In this document: positions 51,655 through 63,570 of the stretch, one piece after another | Layout: each line of letters opens with the position of its first letter | Position numbering within the stretch: the first letter of the stretch is position 1 | DNA from: Dimorphilus gyrociliatus | Lineage: Eukaryota > Annelida > Polychaeta > Dinophilidae | NCBI GenBank assembly: GCA_904063045.1 | Contig: CAJFCJ010000005.1 | Location: 2,722,165 to 2,786,164, forward strand | Direction: 5' to 3' | DNA: 64,000 nucleotides | The notes under the pieces: model-generated | What the model saw: only the letters and a program-made list of their open reading frames with translations | Database searches by the model: none | What the model was told of the DNA's origin: nothing | Program-made: the position numbers and the translations under genes

Positions 51655-52192
51655 TCGTTGTAAAAAAAAAAGAAAAAAAAACACTAAAACCTAAACAAAA
51701 AAAAGACAAAAATTTAATATGGAATCCTTTTATGTTCTCATTTGTTTTAAGCATTATAAAAACAAATATCTGCTATTCAGGATACCAAAATGATATTTAT
51801 TATGCATAAAGGAAAAATATATCTAAAATAATGAGAAAATTCATCTTATCTAGCTGACTAAGGAATTTAAAAAAAAAATTATGTCAAAATTTTGAAGGCA
51901 ATGATTTTTTTTTGTTGTGCTATATCTTCATTCTTTTCTCTTCTTAATATTAGGCAAAGAAAATACTTTACATTTTGAGTTTCATTGCTATAACGGGACC
52001 ATTAATTTCATATTTTATTGATCTGAATAAAATGTTTCAAACTATTTAACGTACAAAAGTGAAATTTTCTTTTTACTTTACTCTTTATCTAATAATACTT
52101 AAAGAATAAAAAATTCTTATTTAACACTGGTTTATTCTTTAATTAAAGTAAGAAAACTTCCTATGATACATATAAATGAAAAACAATAGTCA
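51655..52192. other. Convergent gap between AP3D1 and MED25
   Basis: A/T runs, AATAAA at 52026-52031 (AP3D1 sense) and TTTATT on the same strand (MED25 sense) near 52131. No exon seen. Confidence 0.5.
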
Positions 52193-52687
52193 TTATTGGA
52201 AGGTAGAGTCGTTATTTGATAATAAACTTGCTAACGCATTCTCAGTAGCTTGTTGCTGTAATTGTTGTTGCTGTTGTTGCTGCTGATGCTGTTGTTGAGA
52301 AATTACGCTGCGCTACAGAAAAGTCGTTAGCAATAATTAAATATATGTTTAATTTACCTGTATCACAATAGGTCTTTGATTGAGTTGAGGTTGTTGAGGC
52401 TGCTGTGGTTGTTGAGGTTGTTGGCTGAACCTTATTTGCGTACCAGATATAGCTCCTTGATTAACTAAATTAAAAAATAGTGTTCTAATAAGCGTATCAC
52501 ATTGAAAAACTAAATATTTATACAGATTGAAAACTTACACATTGTTTGATTTTGACCTGATGCAGCAGCAATCTGAATTATGTAAAAAAGAAAATATTAT
52601 CATTATCTGAATTAACAAGTAAATTCTATAACTTACCGCTTGTCCTTGATGTTGCTGAACCATTGCTCCAACCATTTGTCGAGGTCC

Positions 52688-52724
<37 letters not shown>

Positions 52725-53565
52725 GGACCACTATTCATTTGCTTATGTTGACTTATATAACTTTTTAAAGAGTTTACAAACAAGGTCTGATCTTGTGGAA
52801 TACAACCTGTAAATGTATTTTTTTGAGCATTGAACATCAACGTGATTATCTTTAATTCGCGTGAACCGGGGAAATGTATACATCCTCTCATATGACTCAT
52901 AAGTTGATTTTTCAAGTTAGTAAGGCTGTTTGGGTCAACGTTATTGAAAAAAAGATAAACAATAGAACACTTTGTCTTCCAAGCTTGCAACAGTGGGTTT
53001 AATACAGTTCCTGGCAATAGTTGCATATTTAATGTACCAGGCCATTTCGATGTATCCCATATAAAATCATTACTCGCTTTAACCATTTGACACGATAAAC
53101 TATGAGTCACTCTTTGGCCCTCATTAGTTTTCGACTTTTCCATCCAATCGATAGTACCCCGCCAAACAGTTCTTTCCAGTAGCTGAGCCGCACCGGCTTG
53201 GGAAGTAAGTCTTGGATTTGACATTACCGGTTGTTGTTCTTGTTGACGGCCAGTATCTGAAGGTTCTGTTTTTATTGTTGATACTATAGTTGAATTTGGA
53301 TGGGACTGAGATAAGTGCACTGTGCCTTGTGAAAGTGGATTTTGAAGGTTGGGCAACGGCGGAGGCTGCTGATGCTGCTGAAGCCGTTGGTTCTGGAGTT
53401 GGTGTTGATGCTGCTGTTGTTGCTGCTGCTGTTGATGTTGTTGTTGTGTCTGTTGTTGCTGCTGCTGCGGCTGATGATGGAGATGCTGCTGCTGCGGCTG
53501 TTGTTGCTGCTGCTGTTGTTGTTGTTGCTGCTGCTGTTGTTGCTGCTGTTGTTGTTGTTGCTGCT

Positions 53566-53615
<50 letters not shown>

Positions 53616-54490
53616 GGTTGTGGCTGTAATATATCATCGTCATCTTCAGAAATTATATCATGCTCGGGCAGACTGAACCCGTTAAGAAGAATTTGATGGT
53701 TTAATTGAACAGCGTATTTTCTAGCTTCTACTTGTTCTTGATTGACATATTCAAAAACTTTTGTATATAAAGGCGATGATATTGTAGAAAATACAGATAA
53801 TTTAATGTTTTCGTCAACTAATAATTTGCCCACTTGTGCTAATGTGTCATTTCCATTTAATAACGTTTCAACAGGTTTTGATGCGGTAAACAATAAAATA
53901 TATTTAGCTGTTTGTTTCTTTGAAAATAATTGAATTGCTGACGTTAGAGTCCTCCTCAATGGGAAGTAACTTTCAGCAACAAAATTCGAAACGTGTCTAA
54001 AACGTAAAAAAGTAATCTATATATATATATTCATACATATGGTTATTATTACGTTGGCATATTCAAATTCTATTTAAAAATATACTCACGATTCTATTAG
54101 AGTATCCACAAATTGAACAAAGTCTACTGAATTGTTTATTGATGGCGACATCACATCAAAATAATCAGGAGAGTACGTGCACAAGCATACTCTAGTTTCG
54201 TAAAGTTGAGGTTGCTATTTTCATTTCAAAAGAATTATATTTTTAAGAAATTAGGATTAGGGAAATAGATTTTGTTTACCTCAGATGAATCAGCACCGAG
54301 TCCACTAATTACCCTTTAAAACAAAAAATTACAATATTAATTAAAAATTGATAATATATAGATTTAAATAAAACCTTAATGATGGTATTAAATAGCTGTT
54401 TTTTATATCTTCCCATTCTTCACATACGCAGCTGTCCAAAATAACCAAAACCGATTTCCTTTCCTCGATTCTATTATCAAATTTTGACAT
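52193..54490 (-). CDS. MED25: Mediator subunit 25, 631 aa, with long polyglutamine tract
   Basis: MED25 links activators to the Mediator of RNA polymerase II transcription. Exons (5' to 3'): 54490-54375, 54313-54280, 54214-54090, 53996-52637, 52572-52539, 52464-52358, 52312-52193; total 1896 nt. The N-terminal von Willebrand A-type domain spans RKSVLVILDSCVCEEW to FSIFSTISSPLYTKVFEYV (reading VFSTISSPLY). The activator-interacting ACID domain runs from WRGTIDWMEKSK through GCIHFPGSRELKIITLMF to GCIPQDQTLFVNSLKSYI. Between them is a low-complexity segment with 39 consecutive Gln (53614-53498) and further Q/H/P stretches; more poly-Q follows the ACID domain. The metal-site pattern of a true integrin-type vWA domain is not evident. 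The end is ALASLLSNNDSTFQ. Shares a 182-bp gap with FICD. Confidence 0.9.
53498..53614 (-). repeat. MED25: CAG/CAA repeat coding 39 Gln in MED25
   Basis: 117 nt of mixed CAA and CAG codons without interruption, bounded on each side by a Pro codon. The surrounding 300 nt are also Q-rich. Mixed codons make it less prone to slippage than pure CAG. Long open frames read on the other strand and in other frames here are shadows of this repeat. Confidence 0.95.
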
Positions 54491-54672
54491 GTTAGAGGGT
54501 TGAAGACATTCAGTTGAACAAGAAATCTCTATAAATGATTGCCTAGCACTGATCTTGCAAACAACTACAAAGCACCCACAGTCGCTGATATTTTCCCGGA
54601 AACATACAACCGGAAATTTCCTTGTTTGGTATTCTCGAATTTATATAATTAATTACCTTGATAATTTCAAAA
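54491..54672. promoter_or_regulatory. 182-bp divergent promoter region of MED25 and FICD
   Basis: The start codons of MED25 (minus) and FICD (plus) are only 182 bp apart, so both 5' UTRs and both core promoters must overlap or share elements. The segment 54560-54620 has CCACAG and paired CGGAAA/CCGGAA motifs (ETS-like cores), common in animal housekeeping promoters. No TATA box seen. Confidence 0.5.
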
Positions 54673-56340
54673 ATGGAAAATTTATTATTTATAAACAGTA
54701 TTTATTCATTTTTGTATAAATACGAAAATAACTTTTTGTCTGCTGCCAATGTTGTCAACGTTGTTCCCTATGTTGTTATTATGAGAAGAGCTCTTTTAAC
54801 CGTTGGTAGTAACGTCCGACCCTTATTGTGTTCATTCTTAATAGTGCTCCTACATAAGTTACTTGAATCTGCGTATTCTTACTTCAGTGATTATTACTCA
54901 GCAGTTATATTTACGGATATTCATAAAAACTACGTAGAAGAAACTGCTCTGGGCTGGCCACTAGAGAACGATTTCAGTGGCTTTCTCAGTAAATATATAC
55001 CATCACAGCCTATTATAGCGAGTTTTAATTCAAACCCTGAAGATTATGCCATTGGAAGAATCTCCGAAGACGTTAGCCAAGAAGCATTACAAACTATTAG
55101 AATCGCTTCTCAATTAGCTGAGAAAGGAAAAGGAGAGAGAGCCTCTAAGCTATTCGAGCATGCTGTTTCTTTAGATAGTCATCAGCCTGAGGTATTGAAT
55201 GAATATGGAGTTTTTTTGGAGAGAAATAAAAATGATATTATCAGGGCAGAACATATGTATTGTAAAGCGTTACAGTATAACTCCAGTCATGAAGCTGCAA
55301 TAGCAAATAGGAGAAGGGCTTCGCCTATTGTTGCTAAACTAGATAAAGCAATGTTTCAAAGAATAAAAAGAAAAAAAGAAGTTCTTCTTAAAGCATTAAA
55401 TAAAAAAGATAACATTGTAGTTTTACAAAAAGCTCATCACGAACTCTTTCTACAACATATACATCATACTGCAGCTTTAGAAGGCAATACATTTAGTATA
55501 GATCAAGCTCGAGTCCTAATGGAAACTGGTAGGGCAATTGGGGGTAAAAGTGTTGCAGAACATAACGAATTACTAGGACTTGCTGAAGCTCTGTTGTATA
55601 TTAATTCTACCCTATTGAAGAAAATAGGAAATTTCAACGTACAAGACTTGCTAGATTTACATCAACATATTATGGGTCACGTTGATCCTAGAACGGCTGG
55701 TCAGATACGTAATAAACAAGTATTTGTATCAAAGCATATACCTCCGAAAACAAAGCTCGTACCTGCCCTATTAGAGGATCTTGTTCAATGGATAAATAAT
55801 AATCTAAGATCAGGAATGCCAGATATTAAACTTTCTGCCTTAATCCATTATAAATTAGTTTATATACACCCATTTTTGGACGGCAATGGTCGAACAGCAA
55901 GACTCTTAATGAACTCCATTCTTCTAGGTTCTGGATATCCTATTGTAAATATAGGATTAAATGACAAGCATGAATATTATACGTTATTACAAGCTGCCAA
56001 CGACGGTGATGCTCGACCGTTTATACGCTTTATAGGCAGATGTACTGAAAGAACACTCAACGATCTTCTGTGGTTGATATCGGATGAAGTAAAAAGACCT
56101 TTGGCTCGTTCTCTTATTGATAGTCGTGAAGAAAGAAGTATTCAGGAAAGAAAAGATGACAAGGATAAAATAAGAGAATTACTTTTAGAGCCTGACGATG
56201 ACAAGCGATTTCAAAATTTCAGAGAAGGCAAAGAACACTATACAGATTTAGAACTTTTAGGGAAAACTCTAGGAACAACACCAAAGTATGAAGAAACAAT
56301 AAATTTATCGGAAGTTAAAGACGATCGTGTAAGAGGATAA
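54673..56340 (+). CDS. FICD: FICD/HYPE, ER AMPylase of BiP, single exon, 555 aa
   Basis: Fic enzyme of the ER lumen that attaches AMP to, and removes it from, the chaperone BiP. Numbering from ATG 54673: hydrophobic signal-anchor around residues 55-66, two TPR-like repeats (about 125-205), the inhibitory helix TxxxEGN as T266-N272 with regulatory Glu270, and the core motif HPFLDGNGRTAR at 399-410 with catalytic His399. Then comes YYTLLQAANDGDARPFIRFI, as in animal FICD. All key residues are intact. Unlike its intron-rich neighbours it has no intron. The C-terminus carries a charged extension of roughly 60 residues beyond the end of human FICD (458 aa). ATG 54781 (519 aa) is an equally possible start and puts the anchor nearer the N-terminus. 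Poly-A signal candidate at 56891-56896. Confidence 0.95.
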   Translation: MENLLFINSIYSFLYKYENNFLSAANVVNVVPYVVIMRRALLTVGSNVRPLLCSFLIVLLHKLLESAYSYFSDYYSAVIFTDIHKNYVEETALGWPLENDFSGFLSKYIPSQPIIASFNSNPEDYAIGRISEDVSQEALQTIRIASQLAEKGKGERASKLFEHAVSLDSHQPEVLNEYGVFLERNKNDIIRAEHMYCKALQYNSSHEAAIANRRRASPIVAKLDKAMFQRIKRKKEVLLKALNKKDNIVVLQKAHHELFLQHIHHTAALEGNTFSIDQARVLMETGRAIGGKSVAEHNELLGLAEALLYINSTLLKKIGNFNVQDLLDLHQHIMGHVDPRTAGQIRNKQVFVSKHIPPKTKLVPALLEDLVQWINNNLRSGMPDIKLSALIHYKLVYIHPFLDGNGRTARLLMNSILLGSGYPIVNIGLNDKHEYYTLLQAANDGDARPFIRFIGRCTERTLNDLLWLISDEVKRPLARSLIDSREERSIQERKDDKDKIRELLLEPDDDKRFQNFREGKEHYTDLELLGKTLGTTPKYEETINLSEVKDDRVRG

Positions 56341-57176
56341 GTTCCTTCTCAAACCTATAAGGAAAGTGTAAAAATAATATGAAATATTCTTTCATCCTTT
56401 ATCTGTCTTTCTAAGCAACTCTTATCTATACCAATTTCATATATCACATCTATATCTACATATATATATATATATATTTCTCTATCTCTCCCTTGCTCAT
56501 TCTGTGTATGATTATTTTCAACCAACTTTCACTTGCACATTTTTAACTATTGTGCCATCAATTATTCTCTACACAAAGATTCTCATACTCTACTCTTATT
56601 TTATATAAGAGAATGTAAACGGCATGGTTCAAACAAGAAACGAAGAGAGATAGAGATGTACTAGGAAATTTAAGCTGCAGATTATATTATCACAATTATC
56701 TTAATATTTATTCTTTTTGTAATCAATCAATATGGAGATTTCATGTAATTTATAATTATTTAATTGATAATTTTAAACATAAATATGATGTGTGCCATTT
56801 AATTTTATTGTTTCGTTTGTTTATTTATTATTTTTTGATTTATTCGTAAAAAAATGCTTTATAATATTACTATATAATGGCTTTATTGTAAATAAATTAA
56901 GAGAGTTTTCCCTCTCCTTTATTTCTGAATAAAAAGATATATAGTATTAGAATATTAACTTTGAAAATATAATTATTATATTTAGACGACTTATGTATTA
57001 TTCGATTGTATTTGTACTGTAAATAAGAGATTCTTTATTTGTTCTTGAGCCGGTAGATGTCCTTCTCTGGAAATCTTCTTTGCAGAAGTTTACAAACATT
57101 AAGCAGACGACGGTCTGAGTCAAAGAGAGATGCAGTTTCTCTTTCAGCGTCGTTTTAACGTCAACTTTCTCAAACA
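56341..57176. other. Gap between FICD and HS6ST
   Basis: The left part is the FICD 3' UTR (TA repeat around 56461-56477, AATAAA at 56891-56896). The right part, from about 57040, is less AT-rich (GAGCCGGTAGATG, GACGACGGTC) and is likely the HS6ST 5' UTR and promoter. No exon seen. Confidence 0.5.
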
Positions 57177-60100
57177 ATGACTTTTCGTGGAGGGAAATGG
57201 AAGATATATAAATTAGTGATAGTTTTCTTTATATTTACGACTTTTTGTCTTTTCGCTGTCTATCTATTGCAAAATAAACCAGCAAGTTTTGATCTAACTG
57301 CAGAATTTAGCAATGAAGACACATCGAGACAGTTTAAAATTTTGCAAAACAACGAGTTCGTTCTTGTGTTTGTACATATTCAAAAAACAGGTGGTAGCTA
57401 TTTTGGTAGACAGCTAGTCAAGAGTTTAGATATGAAAAAGCCATGCAAATGTAAATCAGGGAGAAAAAGATGCAATTGTACGAGAGATGGAAAAATTTGG
57501 TTATTTAGTAGATATTCTACTGGTTGGGCATGTGGTTTACATGCTGATTGGACAGAATTACATGAATGTGTCAATGAAAAGATGAATAAGATCGAGAAAG
57601 ACGTGAGAAAAAGAAGGTAAATTTATTGTTTTTATTTTATTCATAAGGAAACTTGAGAAGCTAAGCCCTTCAACGAATAGAATGAAAGAATTTCCTATTC
57701 TGGGTGGAGTTTTATTCTCAACTTCCTAAGTTACCAAGTCCATTCTTTCCTCGTAAACTGAAACTCATTGCTCTCTAATCGTTGCCTATTCTACTAATTT
57801 CGAATGAGTAATCCTTATCCGTATATAAATAAGGGAGAAAACATTTTATATAAAAAATCCCAAAATCATATAGGATATGCGTTTGCATAATACATTTTAT
57901 TTGGACGGTTAGAGATCACTAATGGACAAGTAAGTCTTTCTGTACATTGACAAACGAGATTTTCAAATATATATAAATGTAGTTTTTAGGTAAGACATTC
58001 TTTTTGCTTTGTCTAATATAAAAACAATCTGGTTTTAGAGTATTTTCGCAATCTTTCATCAGTATTCAATAGAGAAGGATAGAATTAGAAAGGCGAAGAC
58101 GAGGGAAGGGGGGCTAGGAGGGCGGAAAAGTAAAAAGAAATCTCAATTAAAACAAATTACTCTATAGTCTAAGGACAATAAGAGTAAAATCAATATGTTG
58201 ATTGAAAAAAGTACAAGAAAGAAGTAATTACAATAGGAAAACTACTACTATAAACTTTACTATCTGTTAACAGGAAGAAAAAAGTATATATATATATCTT
58301 CAATATTTATTAATGTTAATGTAAAAAAAACCATATACAGCAAATATAATTATTTAATAAAAACATACTTTAAGTAACAAAATATTTCATATTCTTTTAT
58401 GATTAGTGTCGGGTTAATAATACTGTTTTGTAGTGTTATTCTATATGCTAATTCAATCATTACATTATATCTATATACATATATTTAATAACATTAACAA
58501 TTAAATAGAAAAAAAAATCAATGATATATCAAAGCTGCAGAAAAGATATACAAACCCAAATATATATAGACTCTACATATTGAAACAAAAGACTTTTTGA
58601 CGTACTAAAATTTGTTTGTCCTTATAAAAAGATAGACATTAGTTTATTCATTCATTTTATTTGTCTGCTTTTTTTTTCTTAGACCCCTAATTATCCTTAA
58701 ATGTTTACAAATCTGCTAAGAAAATCAAAAGTTCAACAGTTCAACATAGGTTTAATTAGAAACACCAACAGGACTCCTTTTTTTTTTATCTCTTATCCAA
58801 CTGTAAAGTACTTTTTGCCCTCTTTGCACCCTTTTGCAAAAATATTTTCAGATTACAAGCTCATTAATCATTTTTCCCTTGCTAGCCTTTACGCTATACC
58901 TGCCATTATATCGTCCTAAGTAACAATTTTCCTTTTTATATTCTGTAGGAATTAATAATCAACTTTCTTTGATGAAAATCCAAGTAATTGAAAGTAATTT
59001 ATTATAAGGCAAGGGGAGAACATAGCTATAGTTTCATGTATCAATTTTTTCTACCTGATAAATAATATTAGAAGTATTCAACTGTAACTACTGCAATACA
59101 ATTATTCCAGTTGGCAGGCTAAACTCTATAGGGACATAGGAACTATCAAAGTACAGCCTAAATTCGTACAAGCGTGAGAATAGCAGTATATTTTAAAAAT
59201 TATTCGTTCGCTAACTAAATTGCGAAGGAATGAGAGTGTTCTATATAATCATTGACATTTTCATAACAGAACACTTATCTAATGCTTACGTTATATTAGA
59301 TTAGTAAATATCATAATACAATCTTATGTAATTATTTAGCTATTCTTGCAATATCTAACAAAGTATTTGATTGAATACGAATTTTTTTTCGTTATACACT
59401 ATTATCTTATTTTTTTATAAATCTTTTCCTTTCCCTCTAACTGATACCAGAGTTGAGTTAAAATGGACCGTCCAACCGATAAATAAACACCCTGGTATCT
59501 GTGTATATTTATATTGTCCCGCACTACTGCAAATGACAATTGCAGTAAGTGTGTAATTGATTAAAAAAACCTGGAATAAGTACGATTAATGCAATCTTGA
59601 GAGTATCAGACGAAATATATAACCTAAGAGAAATAAACAAGAGAGAAAAGTAATAAATAAACAAATAGTGATATTCATATTTAAGATTTTCATAATAATT
59701 TTTATACTTAATATTACAATAAATAATTAATTTTAGGAATTTCGTATGTTTGTATTTATATATAATTTTTCATAGAGCAGATTATTTGTAAATATAAATA
59801 CACGTGCATATACAAAATATCGTTTGTATATGTACAGTAGATAGATAGTATATGCTAACGGTATAGTATTTAGTATGGCCATTTTATAAGAACGATAAAA
59901 AAAAAAGAGGGGGAGGGGGAATAGAATGCACACTACCAGAAAATTCAATATCCTGAAGATACAACTGGGAATTGTCAATTGATATTCCGTATAGTTAAAC
60001 GAAGCATTTCAAAGGGACGAACATTCCGAAATCGAATATCCCACTAAATAGTCTAAGAGGACTAAAAAGTAGGTGAAAGAAAGTTTTATAAAAGAATTTA

Positions 60101-63100
60101 CCAGGAGACCTTCACGGGGTTGTACTTTTCATTTTAGTAGTGGAAGAGAAAGAATCAGAAAAATTATACGCTTAGTTTGTTTGTCATTCTATCAACTTCA
60201 TTTGTTTATTGATTTATTTATTATTTCTACCATTTTTTTTATAAACATCTTGGGGAATTGACAACCGCAACTAATTCGCTGGTGCAAAGTTAATTCGATT
60301 CGAACAATAGATCGAACTACGCGATAATAAAGTAACGCTTGTATAGCGTTTGTCTAGTTTGTCACGATCGGTTTTTTGGACAGGCTTAGTCGTTAATTAT
60401 GCAAACGTCGAATACTTAAACGAATCGCGTTAAGGAGTGAATGCGATTTTGGTAAAGGCCTATATAAAACGCCTTTAAGCATTGGGAATACTTTATTCAA
60501 CCTTTTTACTTATACTCCTCGACCCTAGCAATTTTTATTGCAATTTTTATCTTATACAGTAAATGCTGTGTGAGCTAACAGTATTTTTTTTACTAATCGA
60601 AATATGCTTAATTTAATATTTTCATAAAATTTTTGTGGCCTATAGTTTTATTCCGCAAAAAGGAATAAGTTCTCTAGGGAGTATGTAGATGATAATGTAA
60701 TCAAACAGCAACAAGCTTTCAGTAGTGATATTTCATCCCACTTTTTTCGGGCAAGAAAACCCGAAGGACGTTATCGATCTATCAAATTTGTAATAATTTT
60801 TCAAAGACATATTGAATTGCTAGAAAGAAAAATGAATGAAAGGAAAACTTTATTAATTATTAATATAAAATCGATTAATGGAACAATAATCTGATTCTTT
60901 GTTCTCTGATAATAAATATTATGTAACAATATCAATAGAGATTTTCTTATTTATTGTCTTTTCCTCTTTTCATCTATTTTTTCAGTATCTATCGTTAATC
61001 TGCATATATCTAATTAAGGATCATTACGGCTGTTTTTTCCGTTTAATTAAATGCTCCTAACTTAGTCATTTCTGTTCAAAAGGACAACGAAAGTGCATTA
61101 GTTGTGGGTTTTTTGTGATGGAGATCAAATATTGAGCTTAATAATGTATATCATAAGAGACTTATATTCGGTTGCCTTTCTATATATAGCTATATAGACA
61201 TGTATGTTTGTAATGTGCTTGTAATATTACTTACAATATATACGGATCTTTTAAACTTTTGGAAAATCGCTAAGAAAGCTATCACTTTGTCGCCCATTTA
61301 ATAACGGTGTTACTATCAAAAGTACCATACGATATACTACCATAAGATGTAGTAAAGTGGGATAAGAAAAATTGGATGAGAAAAAAAAGCACCTCGATTG
61401 AGCTAGACCATTAATATCTACTGCTATCTCTAGAGGAATATTAAGATAAATTCTTTTCCTCCTACAAGATTTCCCTTAGTAAATACATAAATAAGTACTA
61501 TAGGGTAGAGAAAACTTATTGACCTCTTTCTCTCTCTTTATCTTTTTACATTATTAATTGTTTAATTATTATACTTTTCCCGTCATTTTACAATCGTTAA
61601 CGATTAAACAACAAGAAGAATATGTAACAACCCTACATTCCGTGTCTCTTCATTTAGAGCTGCTAAAAGATATATATCACGAAAGATTCCCGTTGGATGT
61701 GAACTTTTCTCGCCTGTTTCGGATAGATAACCATCAATTTTTCTTTTAATCCCCCGGCGAAGCTTTTCCAGAGGTTTTAAAAATTTACAAGCCTTATTGC
61801 TCTGTAAGGAGTCTACTTGTAATAAATGCCTTCTTAGTGTTACTACTTTCATCGATATTCTATTAATTAGGTTGATAAAAGTCCAATATGTCAACAAAAT
61901 AAGAGTGTATAAAAGATATTTTTTAATGCCTTATAGACTAAGGGCTGAAAGTATCTCCGATAGGGATCGGATAAATATAGTAAGGGAAATGTTTCAGGGC
62001 GTCTCCGATCGATTGATATACTGTTGTATCGGACTTTGTCGCGTCAGTTGATATAACAAGCGAAACATGATTTTATTGTCACCCGAAACCAAAATTTTAA
62101 GGTCGTATGAAACAGTAAATAGTCTCTTAAAAATGAATAGACGGTTGATGAAGAGAAATCACCCGTATTTCCTGTTATTATATTTCTATATCACAACCGA
62201 GTAAAATGAATAAAATACTGTGTTCGCACAGAATATTAAATATTCTACCGGATTTACGGTTATACACGATATATAATAGATTTTAATTAAGCCTACCAAT
62301 TACGTTAAGCAAGGAATTATAGTATCCCACATATCTATTATATTTCCTTTTTCGTTTTCCTCAACAGTTACCTATATATTACAAACGTTAGAGATCCGCT
62401 TAAAAGGTATCTTAGTGAATGGAAACATACCCAGAGAGGGGCAACTTGGAAAGATTCGTCACTTTTATGCGATGGAAGAGAATATAAAGATTTCATTCAA
62501 AAATGCTATGAAGGTAAAGTAAAAGGCGATTGTCTAAATTTTCTTTCTTGTTATTTCTCTTTGTTTTTTTTTCTTTTCTTACATTCGATTCACAATAATT
62601 ATGATGCTAAGGAAATTGCCCTTTAAGCAAGCCATATTAGCACGAGACATTAATTAGAGATGACTGTTTAGAATAACTACTAAGAGGCCTTACAACTGTA
62701 AAAGCATATGTTTCTTAGTTCCTTTACTGTCTGGCGCATTACAGCAGTTTTTATCGTTTTTTATTATCTTTTCTTTTACAACAATTTATAAAATTCTCCT
62801 TTATTATAAATAATTGAACTTAATTCTATTTATCGCAATATATCATATTCCGACTTGCCAATGATAATTGTCAAATTACTTCTACTTTTCAGTAACGCCA
62901 TCTTCTTCATTATTAAATATGAGTATTTTTTTTTATATACACAGGGGAAAATTGGATGGGAGTAGGTTTAGAAGAATTCTACTCATGTTCGTACAATTTG
63001 GCGAATAATAGACAAACAAGAATGCTGGCAAATTTGTCCTTAATTAACTGCTACAATTCAAAATTACCGAAAAGCGAAATAGATAATATACTATTAGAAT

Positions 63101-63570
63101 CAGCTAAGAAGAACTTACGAGCAATGGCTTACTTCGGACTAACTGAATATCAAATAGAATCTCAATTTCTTTTTGAAAGGACATTTAACGTTAAGTTTTT
63201 GGTGAATTTTCTTACTATAAATAACAGTAGAGCGGATAGGGCTGAAATATCGTCTAAGGACTTAGAGGCAATACACGAAGCCAATGAATTAGACTTTAAA
63301 TTATATGATTATGCCAAAGAACTATTCTTTAAGAGATTCAATCAAATTAAAAAAGATTATTTTATGAAAACTGGTTTAAAATTTAAACCTATTAAAAGTA
63401 TTATAAATAATACAATTCTCGAAGAGATGTTAAATGATTATGGCTCTGATGAAGATGATGTAAATGCAAAAAAGAAAAATGCTCTCTCATTATTAAAGCA
63501 AATGAAAAGACATTTAAAAGTTGATAAGCATATTAAGAAAAAATTGAAGAACTTCCAAGAAACTGATTAG
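57177..63570 (+). CDS. HS6ST: Heparan sulfate 6-O-sulfotransferase, 403 aa
   Basis: Golgi type II enzyme that moves sulfate from PAPS to the 6-O position of glucosamine in heparan sulfate, tuning FGF, Wnt and other signals. Exons: 57177-57616, 62368-62513, 62945-63570; phases match and total 1212 nt. Short cytoplasmic end (MTFRGGKWKIYK), then a membrane anchor at about residues 12-31. The PAPS 5'-phosphosulfate loop FVHIQKTGGSYFGR lies in exon 1 and the 3'-phosphate site TNVRDPLKRYLSEWKH in exon 2. Family signatures QRGATWKDS, YNLANNRQTRMLANLSL, LLESAKKNLRAMAYFGLTE and LFERTFNVKF follow. Conserved Cys-rich lumenal segment in exon 1 (KPCKCKSGRKRCNC). The C-terminus is Lys-rich and coiled (KKKNALSLLKQMKRHLK). 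Poly-A signal candidate at 63802-63807. Confidence 0.95.
57617..62367. other. HS6ST: 4.75 kb intron 1 of HS6ST
   Basis: By far the longest intron fully inside the window. Open frames at 58701-58919, 60073-60261 and 61558-62051 have no family features, and I do not accept them. It contains a TATA-like, CpG-containing patch at 60270-60480 (separate entry) and TA repeats. Long first introns of developmental genes often hold enhancers. Confidence 0.6.
60270..60490 (+). promoter_or_regulatory. Promoter- or enhancer-like patch inside HS6ST intron 1
   Basis: Less AT-rich than its surroundings and holding several TCGA/ACGCG motifs, TTATGCAAAC (octamer-like, about 60397-60406) and TATATAAA at 60461-60468 followed by ACGCC. 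The arrangement resembles a core promoter, perhaps of an alternative transcript, or an enhancer. No open frame follows with support. Confidence 0.25.

Noticed and set aside
53290-53676. Long open frames rich in Ala/Val, Leu or Ser/Asn over the MED25 repeat on both strands
   Set aside because: They are other-frame readings of the CAG/CAA repeat; only the polyglutamine frame continues into conserved MED25 domains.
61558-62051. Overlapping open frames on both strands in the HS6ST intron
   Set aside because: No splice partners, no family motifs; composition matches the intron.
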